Source: Apoderus coryli (lineage: Eukaryota > Arthropoda > Insecta > Coleoptera > Attelabidae). From it: 64,000 nucleotides of DNA. Within the stretch, counting starts at the first letter, position 1. The number at the start of each line of letters is the position of its first letter. The notes beneath the pieces were generated by a model. That model had not been told where the DNA came from, made no database searches, and saw only the letters and a program-made list of their open reading frames with translations. The position numbers and the translations under genes were made by a program. The stretch lies in contig OU452212.1 in the NCBI GenBank assembly GCA_911728435.2, positions 4,842,563 to 4,906,562 of the forward strand, read 5' to 3'. Below are positions 11,388-22,885 of the stretch, one piece after another.

Positions 11388-11984
11388 AACACACCAGATT
11401 TGTATATGTCCTAAATTATAAAATCTATATGAGCGACTAATTCGGAGTAAATGGCGGCTACCACAATAAAAATGTTATTAGTACCAAGAAAATATCTTTA
11501 TATAGAGTATCAAGCCTGCAGTAGTTTTATTAATAAAACTAAAATTACACATGATATTATCTATTTTATATGTATGTAAATACCAATACGCAACTAGACA
11601 CTACAATTTATTTAGATAAAATAATTTCTCCTCGGAAACTAGTCTTTCTTACGGAAGATCGAAATCTTATTAAAATCCTATCAATTAGAAAACTAGTACC
11701 TATCAGAAACCTACATAAATGGATATCGAGATTACTTAATTTAACCTGTTTATAGGATATTATGTACATGTTAAGTTTTACATATTTTTTTCTATAACAT
11801 GAATTATAGCATAATACCTATATATAGATATACTTCTATTAGAATATCCTATAAGGTAAGGTATGGTATTTTTATATATAGGGAGTCCACAAATAAGAGG
11901 TGAATCCATTGAACACAAATCTTGGTTTGAAACTAAATTCGATATTGAAGTTTAGTGAGAATGTTAGTATGTTAACTGGAAAAT
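11388..11984. other. Intergenic AT-rich DNA, no gene seen
   Basis: Only a 61-codon chance ORF (11570-11755) and short AT-rich runs. Confidence 0.5.
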
Positions 11985-12230
11985 CATATCCCAAACTCTG
12001 TATATGTACGCAAGGACCCCATATTCGCTAGTTTTGTCGCATCTGGCGTATTTTGATGTGGTTTACTATCCTGGTTTAATATCTAGTGAAAAATATTCTC
12101 TGCAAAAGATTCAAATCTCTTGTCTTCTTTACGCGCACAATTCAGGAAAGTTTGATCAGGTATCTGGGCATCTGAGGCAGTTTGGATGGCTGAATATCTC
12201 AGATCGCTTTAAATTTCATAAGTGACTATT
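11985..12230 (+). mobile_element. LINE ORF2 C-terminal fragment
   Basis: The 73-codon frame reads YSLVLSHLAYFDVVYYPGLI and later KYSLQKIQISCLLY, then LRQFGWLNISDRFKFHK. This matches the region just after the reverse-transcriptase thumb of Jockey-group ORF2 proteins ('SHLDYCDVV', 'IQ.SC.R', 'L.WL....R...H'). It lies directly upstream of a different LINE copy in the same orientation. Confidence 0.65.
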
Positions 12231-12269
12231 GGTTTGTAAAATCAGCAGGACTGGATTTACTTATCTGTA

Positions 12270-13680
12270 TATACGTACCGATATTATTATGTAGATAATT
12301 TTACCAACCAAATCTTTTTATCTCCCGAGTTTTTTGAGGCTGAGGACATACTGAGTGCTTTGAAAGAACTTAAACCAAAAATGACAGTTGAGGACGGTGT
12401 GCCGGCATTTATATTGAGGGATTGCGCGTACGCATTTACGGAACCGTTGTTGATTCTGTTTAACAATTCCTTAAGAAGTTTTACATTCCCACAATTATGA
12501 AAATCTACAAGAGTTTGTCCGGTACACAAGTCTGGTGACACCGACAAAATTGCTCACTATAGATCCATCTCCATATTGTCTAATTTTTCAAAAGTCTTTG
12601 AGAGAATAATTCATGAAAAATTATTTGGTCAACTAAAAAATTGCATAGTTAATGAGCAGCACGGTTTTTTTCAGAAACGGTCAACTGTAACAAATCTAGC
12701 TGAATTCTTCGAAACCGTATACTCTACGGTGGGGAAGGGATTACAAGTTGACACAATCTATACTGATTTCTCGAAGGCTTTTGACAGGTTGGACCATGCC
12801 ACTCTATTACAAAAGATTGGCAATATTGGTTTTCATGCAGATCTATTACAATTTTTTGACTCTTACCTATCTGACCGCACACTATTCGTTGAGTATAATG
12901 CATTCAAGTCGAGGGGGTTTTCTGCGACTAGTGGGGCGCTTCATGGTAGCAATTTTCTCCATTTACATTAACGACATCGGATTGAATATAACGAGTACCT
13001 ATAACGAGTAAGTTTCTGCTATTTGCAGACGATTTTAAATTATACAGGTTTATCGAAAGTAATGCAGATTGTCTGCAACTGCAGGCTGACCTAGCAATGG
13101 TTGAGAGATGTTGCATAACCAACAAATTACCACTAAATTTGTCAAAATGTAGGTTGATGACATTTTCGAAGAGTCAGTTTCCTATTCGTGTTAAATACAT
13201 TCTTAACAGCTTTGTGCTAGAATTATCTCCTACCATTAGGGACCTTGGCGTGCTGATTGATAGTAAGCTAACTTTCAATCAGCATCTATATGCTCTTATT
13301 AAAGGTGCATTTCCGTCTCTCTCTGCTTTGTTATCAGAACAACAACAAATTTTCACAACATTAGTTGCTTAAAGATGTTGTATTTTCCCCTGATCAGGTC
13401 CAAATTGGAATATGCGTCTGTCATATGGTCACCAATATACCGGGTTCATGAGGACAGGATCGAACGCGTTCAAAGAAAATTTTTAAGTACGTATATTTCA
13501 AGGATCATGGACATTACCCTATAAGGGGATATGATAATGCACTATTGTTGCGTGGTTATGACGTTCAACCACTGTTTCTGAATCTGCGCCTAGTTCATGT
13601 GAGTCTCATAAAAAATTTAGAGACACAATCAGGTCATGTCTCAACGCTGCTTAATTTTAATTAAATAATTAAATCGACTG
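12270..13680 (+). mobile_element. Decayed Jockey-clade LINE with most of the reverse transcriptase
   Basis: Blocks in order on the plus strand: ALKELKPKMTVEDGVPAFIL (about 12358), YRSISILSNFSKVFERII (about 12560), EQHGFFQKRSTVTNLAEF, DTIYTDFSKAFDRLDHATLL (about 12750), a frameshift near 12930, the catalytic-box stretch KFLLFADDFKLYRF (about 13010), LPLNLSKCRLMTFSK, then RSKLEYASVIWSPIYR (about 13398) and RIERVQRKFL. The FADD motif survives, but at least two frameshifts and several stops make it inactive. Fragments at 45894-46620 and 54180-55330 carry the same YTDF.KAFDR or LKPR.TAGD blocks and appear to be the same family. Confidence 0.8.
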
Positions 13681-14109
13681 TGAGTTACAAGGACTAGGTC
13701 ACTAGACAGACGTTACGCATATAATTTCATGCTCTGTTTCATGAAAATTATCTCAATTACTAGAATTTGCGTTATTATCTAACCATCATGGGACATGATA
13801 CAGTTCACACCCCAGCAACAAAATGAGACAGGTTTACACGTATATTACAAGCACAACTATCAGAACAAAACGTAAATGAAATTCGCATAAATCAAAGTAA
13901 ATGGATATATAATTGTTTTCCTATACATAATTTCCAGTAATATGTACCCCATATCTATAGATTACACCTTTCTCTGTAGACTGGATTATTTTATGAAGTG
14001 TACCTAGATTTAGGTACCCGCAACACAGCGGCGTACTTGATGTTTGTTGTAATAGGTTGTATTTTTAACAAATATTACCGTTACTGGCAAACAGTACTTT
14101 CAATTCCAA
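13681..14109. other. Spacer between LINE fragments, no gene seen
   Basis: AT-rich, without ORFs over 60 codons or recognisable repeats. Confidence 0.45.
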
Positions 14110-14760
14110 AGTCGTTTATTTATTAAGACATAAAATTACAATAATAATATTAATAATAAATATCTTACCATACCAACACTTAAAAATAATAATAATAACT
14201 CTTCTTCAAATATTTTTAGGTTTCTTACAGTAGATTTACAATTGTACAATATAAAGAAAATAATAAACTAAATAAAGCGTAAATTCTAAGTATGCAGCAA
14301 TGAGAGGCATTGCTCGTTAAACAGTTCCTGAAACAGACTTTTTCGAAAGCTGACCACAGAAAACACCTTTTAATTCCTCTTTCAGATTATTGTACAGTGC
14401 GGCAACGTTATAAGAAAAGGATATCTGGAATATGGCCGTTCTATGAGGAGGGATATCGATAAGGTCTTTCCTCCGAATATTAACTCTATGAATATCAGTG
14501 CGAAAAGTTAATTTTCTAAACAAATATGGAGGCGTCCCGCATTTTACTCTTATGATAGAGAACCAACGAATGCAACTTTCTTCTATTAAGCATATTCAAC
14601 CAATGAGCCCTTTCCAAAGTGTGGCTGATCTTGTCAAATCGTCTAATGCCGTACACAAGCCTTAAACATGAGTTTTGAACAGCTGCAAACGTTTCACGTC
14701 TTTTTGTAACAAACAGGGTCCATATACATATAGTCACAATAATTCAATAAAGAGAAGACA
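14110..14760 (-). mobile_element. LINE ORF2 C-terminal fragment, minus strand
   Basis: Minus-strand frames read RRETFAAVQNSCLRLVYGIR, then LERAHWLNMLNRRKLHSLVL (14516-14737), then FRTDIHRVNIRRKDLIDIPP and SFSYNVAALYNNLKEELK (14317-14523), joined by one frameshift near 14520. This is the usual ORF2 end. The 3' side ends in AAT/ATT-rich tail sequence near 14140. It faces the LINE at 12270-13680. Confidence 0.7.
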
Positions 14761-15290
14761 AGTGATTCACATAATAACATTTTAGTTTTAACATCGACTA
14801 GTTGGCGATACCCAAATAATACTTTGAATTTTACGAAACTACACAATACAATACTAAAAAATAAACAATACGATCGTTATTTAAGAAATTATGTATTTCA
14901 ATAGACTTCACTAGGTGTGGAGATGCAAAACGTGTTGTATGTTCCTCACATTGGGCGGGTAAAACATTAGCAGTTCCATATCGTAGACAACAGCATCAAA
15001 TAGCACCTCACCAAGCCCATGATCTCGTTGCCGCAGAGCATCGCTCAGAAAATCGAGAATATAGGCTGAATAATGTTGTACCATCTTTGACTATTGTCTT
15101 TTAGGGGAAAAATAGACAAAAACCAGTCGAACAGTCTTCAAGGTATATGAATAAATGTTACTGCTTGTGTATTTGATTAATGTTATTACTAATACTGTCT
15201 AATTTGGATCATGTGCTTCGTTCAGCATAGCGTTTGTGAGTAGGAGGCGAAATTGATACAGAACGCGTGTATTCACTACTATACACCAGT

Positions 15291-15366
15291 GCTTCGGTAG
15301 CATGATGGTAACAGCAATATGCCGGAAAGCGTGTAGACGTGGGTTCCATTCCCATCTGATACGAAT
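15291..15366 (+). pseudogene. tRNA-like sequence, probably a SINE head
   Basis: GTAGCATGATGGTAACAGC resembles box A and D loop. TGGGTTCCATTCCCA forms a perfect T-arm hairpin with a box B-like core, at tRNA-like spacing. The acceptor stem does not pair, so it is not a functional tRNA. It lies inside a minus-strand 86-codon ORF that I regard as chance. Confidence 0.4.
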
Positions 15367-16890
15367 GCTTTTTCCAACTTATAAAAGTAAGTTTTTTATT
15401 GTTCTGCCATATAATATTATATATAGGATTTAAGTGAATACTGTATATTGTCACGAGTACAGATTCCAAAAGAATTCATAAATTGATAGACAATGCAGAG
15501 TGATCCGATGCCCCGTCTTGTCAATTCAAGTGATGATTTTCTTTCTATTTTATCAAGCAGTTTAGTAAGAATTCAGTAGTCGTGATAATAGTTTAATCTT
15601 CTGTGATCGATCGATTGAAGATGTCAGTGTAATAGCCTTTATTCTAGATTTGCTTGCTCTAGCAGTTTTAGGTATAGGCGAAGTTGAGACCTCCCACTGG
15701 CTCTTAGTTTAAGAGATCATGCTTTTCAAAAAGTTTGGGCACTCAAAGTGTCAGTCAAACATATTCGCGATTTGCGTTCTGTTCAAGGGTAAATACTTTT
15801 AGACATCATTCTTGCACACACACAAAAAAACTCGCACAGTTTTCCAATTTTCATATCAAACAGTACGACAAACAATTATTTTGTGTAAACATTTATTAGT
15901 TTCATGGCAAAAAAGAGAAGGCTTCGTGCTGCCAGTAATTTCCCAGTCGTACTCCTAGTCACCTGTTCGGCGACGTAATTTTGCTCTTCAGTTCAGTTTT
16001 ACGAGTGAATCAAACTTTTTGCTAATGATATAAAGTATTATAGCGAGAAAGTTCTCTAGTTCTCTACCACCACATTGATGCCCGTTAGAGGAAAATTGAT
16101 GAGATGCTCTTTCCCGATTCTGAGGACTTTTTTTATTTAGTTAAAGTAATTAGCAACTTTTAGTTGCAGAAGAAACTATTGTGGGAAAACCAGAACATTT
16201 AAAATCCAAAGAAAATTGTAGCTAAAAATACATTTGATGAATGTGGTGCATTTGTTCATCCAAACAAGTTATTTCTTCGGTAGTTCTATCTTTAAATGTT
16301 CCAAACAAGATCAGAGGAGTTGATCGGTAGAGTAGCAATATTTTCATTAGGAATAGCAGAAGTTAGCATTCCATTCAGTTCAAATGATATAGATTTTAGT
16401 TTCAATATCACCTTATTTTAATTGATGAAAACTCTGACAGATTTTCATCGGTATCAGTGAATACAACACAGTTAATTTAAGGACTGGTTATCGGGGCACA
16501 TTACAATTGAGAGAAATAGGTCGATGAAGTTAGAGATCAGTGAAAATTTAGGCTGTGCTGGATGTATTCCTCGGAAGTGATCACATAGTCTCCGAAATGC
16601 GTTGTTATGCTACTTATAAAATTGTACAAAAATGTAAAGCGAATATTTTTATGTAAAAATTGCTACTTTGTTGGTGTTTAAGGCTGGTTCAATAATATCT
16701 ACAAAAAATCTTGCTACTAAAGCAAAGTAAGTGATTTGTAATGATTAAGATCTGTTCTGCCACTGCAATTCTACCGGTCATAAAGGTACATACACCCAAC
16801 AAATTTAATTCTTATTTTTTGTTACCGTTTTCAACTATTTTTGTCTCGAGATATATTCTAGTATTTGATGGTAAGTAAAATGGGTAGGTA
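15367..16890. other. Unassigned repetitive-looking DNA upstream of the cuticular gene
   Basis: No gene or family identified. A stretch before this region (about 14990-15105, plus strand) reads RRQQHQIAPHQAHDLVAAEH then RSENREYRLNNV, a Q/R/H-rich composition seen in some transposon-encoded proteins, but I cannot place it. The rest shows no long ORF. Confidence 0.35.
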
Positions 16891-16894
16891 AGTG

Positions 16895-16901
16895 TATAAA
16901 A
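16895..16901 (+). promoter_or_regulatory. TATA box of the cuticular protein gene
   Basis: GTGTATAAAAGC lies 58-64 nt upstream of the ATG at 16959. The expected start site 25-30 nt downstream falls in the AAATTCATCATTTCAC stretch, leaving a 5' leader of about 30-35 nt, which is usual for insect cuticular genes. Confidence 0.6.
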
Positions 16902-16958
16902 GCTAACTATCTATTACAAAATTCATCATTTCACTATTATTGCGTGGTGTGTCACAAA

Positions 16959-19768
16959 ATGAAGGGTGTTTCGTTGTTGGTGAGTGTTTCAACGAACTTA
17001 TATTAATAATAATAATCTTCAGTGTGTCGACTTCTACTGCTGTTCAATGTTTTAAAGCGGTCTTGGTGAAATATTTTAAATTATACAGAGCGTTTCATAT
17101 AAGTACCTCATTTTTGAATTAAGTATGAAAATTATGACAGACTTTCATAAGAGTTACCCTAAATACAGAACGTTTTGATTTATTTTGATTTTTCTTAAAT
17201 AACAAAGTTTTGGGAACAAATTTACTGTTACTAAACGAAACTATTTTTGTCAAAACCTTCTTCTGGATCCGAAAAATAGACGGTGATATATCTGCTAATA
17301 TAATTGTGAAAAACTATAGCTTTTTAGGATATATTATTAATACATTCAAATCTTCCTGATGTCAAATGGAACATTATATATTTTTCAAATTGAAGTTGGT
17401 TGGTTTTAGGTCAATTACAGAAACAAAGTAATTCCTCTGGCAACGTTTGGACTTTTATTAAGTCATCTTTAGGACACTAAATGCTTCAGGGGCCTTTATA
17501 AAACATAGACGGCTAAATTTATATATTCCTGTGTGACGTAACTCACGCCTTATACTTTTATCAAGCTCAAAAATTTACCCACAATATTTCGTGCGAAATA
17601 TTGTGATTTTGCTCTTTATTTTTATTCATTTAAAACACAAAAAATGAATAAACTTAATTACATTTATCAAATCCTTATGTAAAAGAGTTGTGTTTGGTGA
17701 TATCTAATTGGTAACGTGCCGTGTGAATAGGGATTCACTATACCGGCTGGACAGCACTCATATTATTCCCTAGCGGGACAACAAAGCAAAACTTTTGAAT
17801 CGAGAGTTTGCCTGTCAAACACATCGACTTATTAAATAATTACCAAATAATTAAATAAGGTATTTTTTAATACTTTTTGTAAAGTAAACGACTGAAAATA
17901 AATATAGCAGTAAAATAGTTTATTATGTTGTTAAATAATATACAGGCTGTTCTGTTAGAAAAATATTAAATCGTATAATATATACGAAATATGAATGAGT
18001 TTAAAGTAAGCGCGTAATATTAACTGGCAACTCTGTATTTTTTGATAATTATTGCCTTATTTTACTTTGATTAATTTTTTACACATTTTTTGTTAATAGT
18101 CTAACTCAAATACAATGACAGAACCCCAATCAATTTCAGAACGTAATGCCTTAACAAACTTAATATGCATTGCTTGATAAATAATGTAACAATACTTTAA
18201 GTTATGTTGGAAATTTGATTCACACTACCATGCTTTTACCATACGGGCCGTTTCGTTCATCCACAATTCATCAGTGATGATAGGCCGGCAGTGTGACTCA
18301 AACTTCTAACATTTACGAAGAGCAACATAACAGTCAATTCCAATTTATTTTCAGATGGCCGTTTGTGCTTTTGTGGCAAATAACGTGTTAGCAACTCGAG
18401 AACATTATTGTAAATGCGACTGTCCTAAGCCGTATTCCAATCTGTACCAAATTCCTGCATCACATTTCTACGCATCACAAAATCAAGATCAATCTTACTA
18501 TTCAAATCATGCTCTACTGTCTTCTGCATTGGTACAAAACGATAATAAACTGCAATATTCTAATTATGGTCGTGAAGAACATAAACAGAAAGAGCTTACA
18601 GAAAATGAAGAAACAGTTAACTACAAACAGGTCAGTATTTATTTAATATAAAATTAAAATTAGATCTACCTAAGACTGCCTGCTATAATCCCTGATCTAA
18701 AGCCTCTAGATTATTTTCTTTAGGTTATTTAAGTATATGGTAAGTTAACCTCAAAATTAAGATGCACTACAGAATCAGTAAGTGACTGTTTTATGCAGTC
18801 ATATATCTCTTTTTAACAAGGTTTTTACTTCAAACATCTGCACTGCATTTTGAAAGACTTGAAAGAAAGGCTCACGTTACTCAAGCAACCCCAAAAGTGA
18901 GAAACGAGGCTACTCACGCAAATCAAGCATCACAAAGAGAACACTATATGTCCACTTCGTTGTTACTGAATGATGCTATAAGTAAATCAAAATTATTCTG
19001 AAAAAAAATGTATTCGAAATGTAATACGGATTATTGTTTTGTTTTCATAAATCAAAGCTACAGGTTTACAGATAAAAAAAGCCCCTTCAAGTAAAAGATC
19101 ATCATCAAGAAAATGCGCTTTGTTAGAATGAATAACTTTGGTCGTTATTCAAGAACGCCAAAATCTTCTATTCCAATAGGCTTGATTGAAGAATTATTTC
19201 AAATTATCATAATATATACATACATTTTTTTCAGCAAACTATCCTTGATTTAGCTGCTCAGCAGAACCAAAAGTACGAAAATCAAAACCTGTTCAAGACA
19301 AACGAACAAATTCAATCATCTGTTGATTTATTAACAAATGAACAGGCAGGCATTCAACAATCATCATCTTCATCAACATATTCAAATCAAGAAATAATAA
19401 ATACCAAACCATTAATCACAAAATCAAAAGTTGAATTTAAACAACCGGAATACTTCGTAAAACTCCAACAACACCACGTGCATTATTCACCAGATAAAAA
19501 TAAAGATGCAGAAGAATCAAAAGGTCATGATGAAGCTGACCATCATCATCACCACGATGAAAACATTCATTATAAATTTGAATATGCTGTAAATGATCAC
19601 AAAACTAAGGATGTGAAATCACACAAAGAAGAACGTAATGGTGAGTTAGTAAAAGGTGAATATTCGTTTCTTGAGGAGGATGGTAATGTAAGAACTGTGA
19701 AGTATGCTGCTGACTGGAAGAATGGGTTTAGAGCACAAGTCTATAATTCAAAGAAAAAGGGAAGATAG
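16959..19768 (+). CDS. RR-2 cuticular protein (CPR family), 3 exons, 276 aa
   Basis: Exons: 16959-16979 (21 nt, MKGVSLL), 18355-18630, 19235-19768, all phase 0 with GT-AG borders. Exon 1 joined to exon 2 gives the signal peptide MKGVSLLMAVCAFVANNVLA, so the ATG at 18355, directly after an AG acceptor, is not the true start. After the signal comes a cysteine triplet (HYCKCDCP, residues 25-31), a Q/N/S-rich low-complexity region, a His run (about 203-208), and the extended Rebers-Riddiford domain at about 210-270 (YKFEYAVNDHKTKDVKSHKE onward, with ERNGELVKGEYSFLEEDG and RTVKYAADWKNGFRAQV). This domain binds chitin, so the protein is a structural component of hard cuticle. The domain sits at the very C-terminus and the long N-terminal half has no family match I know. 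No coding defect is visible. Confidence 0.88.
17580..17605. repeat. Hairpin in cuticular gene intron 1
   Basis: CACAATATTTCG and its exact reverse complement are separated by TG: a 12-bp perfect stem with a 2-nt spacer. Confidence 0.8.
18167..18322. mobile_element. Foldback MITE copy 1 (cuticular gene intron 1)
   Basis: Shares with the copy at 49756-49911 the blocks GTTATGTTGGAA, TTCACACTACCATGC, CCGTTTCGT, ATCCAC, TCATCAGTG and GGCAGTGTGAC, and the end AACATTTAC-AAGAGC. The left and right thirds are inverted repeats of each other (TTATGTTGGAAATTTG... against ...CAAACTTCTAACAT). It ends about 30 bp before the exon 2 acceptor, so it lies close to the branch-point region. Confidence 0.7.
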
Positions 19769-20162
19769 TAGGTTTAATAACAATAACTGTACATTTATCT
19801 CAGTTAAATGTTCTTAACTAGTCCTGTTAGGGGAAGGTTTTGGGTGATATATGAGATTATTTAAGGTATCTACGTTACAAAGTGATGCCGCCTTATACGG
19901 TGGAAGGAGTATGCAATGTTGACATAATGGTAAAGACTTGATTGCTAATCGTTTAAAAAAAGAGAAGAACGTAAGAAAAGATGCAACTTTTTATATTTGA
20001 GAGTTTATTGATTTTCGGTTCTCGAACATTATTTTATCTATTTATTTATTTGTATTCTTGGGTAAGGTATGATAAAATTCCTATTTATTGGCAAAGTTTC
20101 GACAACTATAATATCTTGTCTTCTTCAGGTTCCGGATTTTACAAATAGTTGATTTATGTATT

Positions 20163-20168
20163 AATAAA
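20163..20168 (+). terminator. Putative polyadenylation signal of the cuticular gene
   Basis: AATAAA in the context TTAATAAATTTACAAG, the first canonical hexamer after the stop codon at 19768. Confidence 0.4.
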
Positions 20169-20660
20169 TTTACAAGTAACACAAAAATGAATATAAATGT
20201 CTTGTTTTCTTTTTTTTTTGGGAGTTCGTTATTTGTAAAAATTGGTTTACAAACAATTTAAAACCCAACGTTTCAGTAGGTATCTAATTGATACCATACC
20301 ATATCATATAATTTAAGAATTTTATATTATTAAAATTTTTCATATTGTCTCTATATTTTCCAAAATTACGGAGAACTTGTTTCGTTATCCCTTGTTGATA
20401 AGTTTTAAAATTTTAAAACATTTATTTGCGAAACAAAGGACATGGCATATGTATGGTTATAAAATCAATGAAATTGAATTTTTAAATTTATTCAATTCAA
20501 TAAAGCAAACAAAACAAATAATATAAGAAAAGAAACCACATTTGCTATACCTATACCAAGAAATCATTTGCGGGGTGTGGATCCATTGGATGTTTTTATA
20601 TACAAGGTCTTGTTTAAAAGAAGTCTTAACTTCTTAACTTAAATTGTTTAGTTTACAGGG

Positions 20661-20897
20661 GAAAATTCCTAAAACTACAGAAATAACTAAATTTCATTGA
20701 TTTGAATATGTGTTCCGTTGAAAGTTGCCGCGCTTCTTAACTTTTTTATTTCTATAGTTAGAAAAAAACTTTAGATATGAAAGTTGTAGTAAATTTTCTA
20801 ATTTTTGTAATATTGAGACCGAAAAAAACACGTCAGCATGAAAATTCTTAAAACTGCAGAAAGAATTTCATTTAATTGATTTTAATGTGTATGTACC
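20661..20897. repeat. Diverged direct repeat, two units about 179 bp apart
   Basis: GAAAATTCCTAAAACTACAG (20661) and GAAAATTCTTAAAACTGCAG (20840), each followed by a similar TTTCATTGATTT/TTTAATTGATTT stretch ending in ATGTGT. Probably an old tandem duplication. Confidence 0.5.
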
Positions 20898-22162
20898 TAT
20901 GCCATATCCTTTCTTTATGTCTTAACTAAATGTGTTACATTTTTAATTGTAAAAAATGTCAATTGATAACAAAATAAGTCCTAGGTAATTTTCATATATA
21001 TTCGTAAACAAATTTATTAAATAGAAGAACTACCTACTTATGTTTTTAAAAAAGTTAAATTCCTAAATACCGAAATGTTGATTTAAGTTGTTGGTTTTTA
21101 TTAACAAAAAAAATGACGACATAAAATGGATGTTTTTAAAACATAATTAACACTCCCAAAAAAAAACCAAAACAATCAAAAATTGGTTAAAAAAATATAT
21201 ATAAATTTTTTTATAATACAGAATAAAAATTTAAATATAATCTTCTAAGACACACTGGTACAAAAATAAATTAATATCGTGCTAGTTTTTACTCACCTAG
21301 ACATTTTAAAATCCTCCAATCCATTTTTATCCTAATTTAGAATTTTTTTTTGTATATTTTGTTATATCATTTCAAAGATAAATAGTGCCTTATCTGTCTT
21401 CTTTCTTTTTATAAATACAAATCAAGGCACACTAAAGCCATTTCAGTTAAACAATGATTGGTATAGTTTAGTTGCTATTTCCTTAAACATTGTTTTTATA
21501 TAATATGCTACAAATAGTCAAAGTTATATATTATGTTTTGAATAAAATTTGTTCAATTGTTAATGTTTGTTTCATTTCTTAATTCCACGCTTCTAAATTG
21601 ATCCAAGAAACATTGAAATAGATAATTAATATTTTCGTACAAAGAATACCTATATATGTTTAAAGAAGTGAATACGAGATATTCTATAAATTTTAATATT
21701 GTACGATTACGATTTTTTCTCGAAAAAATGTCACAATTGAAAGAAGCTTGCGAAAATGTTTGCTAGCATTTTCAAAATGGCACTAATTTCTTCAAAAGTG
21801 TGATCGTAAGCGTCCGTCCATGTACTGGAAGGCCTTTACGGTGAGCTAGAAATTCACGAATGAACAAATCAAGATTTAAAGCGTATATTTCCCTCATGTG
21901 TAAAAAATCCTATGACAGGAGTGCAATTATCGATTGATTACAGCGGTAACTGCACTGTAGAAATCGAAAGAGCACTGCGATAATTGCATTGTTTACGTAT
22001 CCACGGTAATCTCATTGTGAATCCATGATAATTAAAAATAAAATCAGTTTGTACCTAACAGCATGTTTTAAAATGAATATTTTGTATTAAAAAAAAAATA
22101 GAAATTTAATATTTAAACCAATAGGTATTTGTATTGGGGAAATATTCCCCCGAATTACACTC

Positions 22163-22687
22163 GTGCATCAAAATAACCAAATAATTTTGCATTCGAGCGT
22201 GTTTTCTTGGAAAAACTACATTCGGGCATTTCCTGTACTCATGCAGTTTTTAGACAACACGCTGTCTTGTAAAATTATCGGTAATTTTGATGCACTTGTG
22301 CAATTACTTCCGATAATGATGGGATTTTCGCTGCTCATGGCAGTAGGGTTTTCTTTCACTGTCTTCCAAATTGTCAAACTACTAATCAGCATTACTACTT
22401 TGAGGTTTTTCATCAACTACTTGAAAAAAATAGGCCAAAATAGAACTAGAATTGTGAAACAACAAGTTTGGAAAGTAGTGTTTAACTATTTGCATGAACT
22501 TGCACCTACAGAAGAGACTTTCAGTACCTACTGTTTTGATCCAATTCACATGGATCATTCGCATTGTAGGGATGCAAGAAAGATTGATAAATCAAATGAC
22601 ATCCGCTTCACAAAATTCTTTATATTTATGTTCAATTCGGGATGGGAGCCAATTACGTATGTAATGGATTTATACACAAAATGGTGA
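22163..22687 (+). CDS. Unrecognised 174-codon ORF
   Basis: The frame is open for 174 codons in very AT-rich DNA. It encodes two hydrophobic stretches (LVQLLPIMMGFSLLMAVGFS and VFQIVKLLISITTLRFFINY) followed by a charged segment and a His/Cys-containing part (DPIHMDHSHCRDARK). I recognise no family. Its last 90 bp are part of an imperfect inverted repeat with 22827-22880, which argues for a transposon remnant rather than a host gene. No promoter or splice context stands out. A chemoreceptor fragment is conceivable but unsupported. Confidence 0.2.
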   Translation: MHQNNQIILHSSVFSWKNYIRAFPVLMQFLDNTLSCKIIGNFDALVQLLPIMMGFSLLMAVGFSFTVFQIVKLLISITTLRFFINYLKKIGQNRTRIVKQQVWKVVFNYLHELAPTEETFSTYCFDPIHMDHSHCRDARKIDKSNDIRFTKFFIFMFNSGWEPITYVMDLYTKW

Positions 22688-22882
22688 GACTCTTGGATTA
22701 CTTGTAATATTCTACATCTAGTCATTTTGAATTTTTGGCGTGTATGTGTGTTTATATTCCATGTCTAAGGTTGGCAAATCCACCAATGTAACTGGGATAG
22801 TCTTTCCGAAACATGTCTGGAAATAATCCCATCCCGAATTGAACATAGATAAAAGAATATTGATTTATCAATGCATCCTGCT
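22575..22882. repeat. Imperfect inverted repeat
   Basis: ATGTTCAATTCGGGATGGGA at about 22629-22648 is exactly inverted as TCCCATCCCGAATTGAACAT at about 22829-22848. Outside it, GATTGATAAATCA (left, about 22583) pairs with TGATTTATCAATGCATCC (right, about 22861). The left arm carries an extra insert of about 18 bp. The loop is about 180 bp. Confidence 0.8.
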
Positions 22883-22885
22883 TCT

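Larger units (their letters stand above)
19769..21900. other. 3' flank of the cuticular gene and AT-rich intergenic DNA
   Basis: The first clear AATAAA after the stop codon is at 20163, giving a 3' UTR of about 400 nt. Beyond it the DNA is AT-rich with no ORF over 60 codons; it contains one diverged direct repeat listed separately. Confidence 0.5.

Noticed and set aside
17700..17775. Possible tRNA-like sequence (CTAATTGGTAACGTGCC)
   Set aside because: No convincing box B and no pairing stems.
17085..17970. Pair of transposon ends (TACAGAGCGTTTCATATAAG and TACAGGCTGTTCTG)
   Set aside because: Both are in the same orientation and do not form an inverted pair; no transposase remnant between them.
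18355..18651. 98-codon ORF starting at ATG 18355 as a gene by itself
   Set aside because: The ATG follows an AG acceptor and the frame joins exactly to a 21-nt upstream exon and a downstream RR-2 exon.
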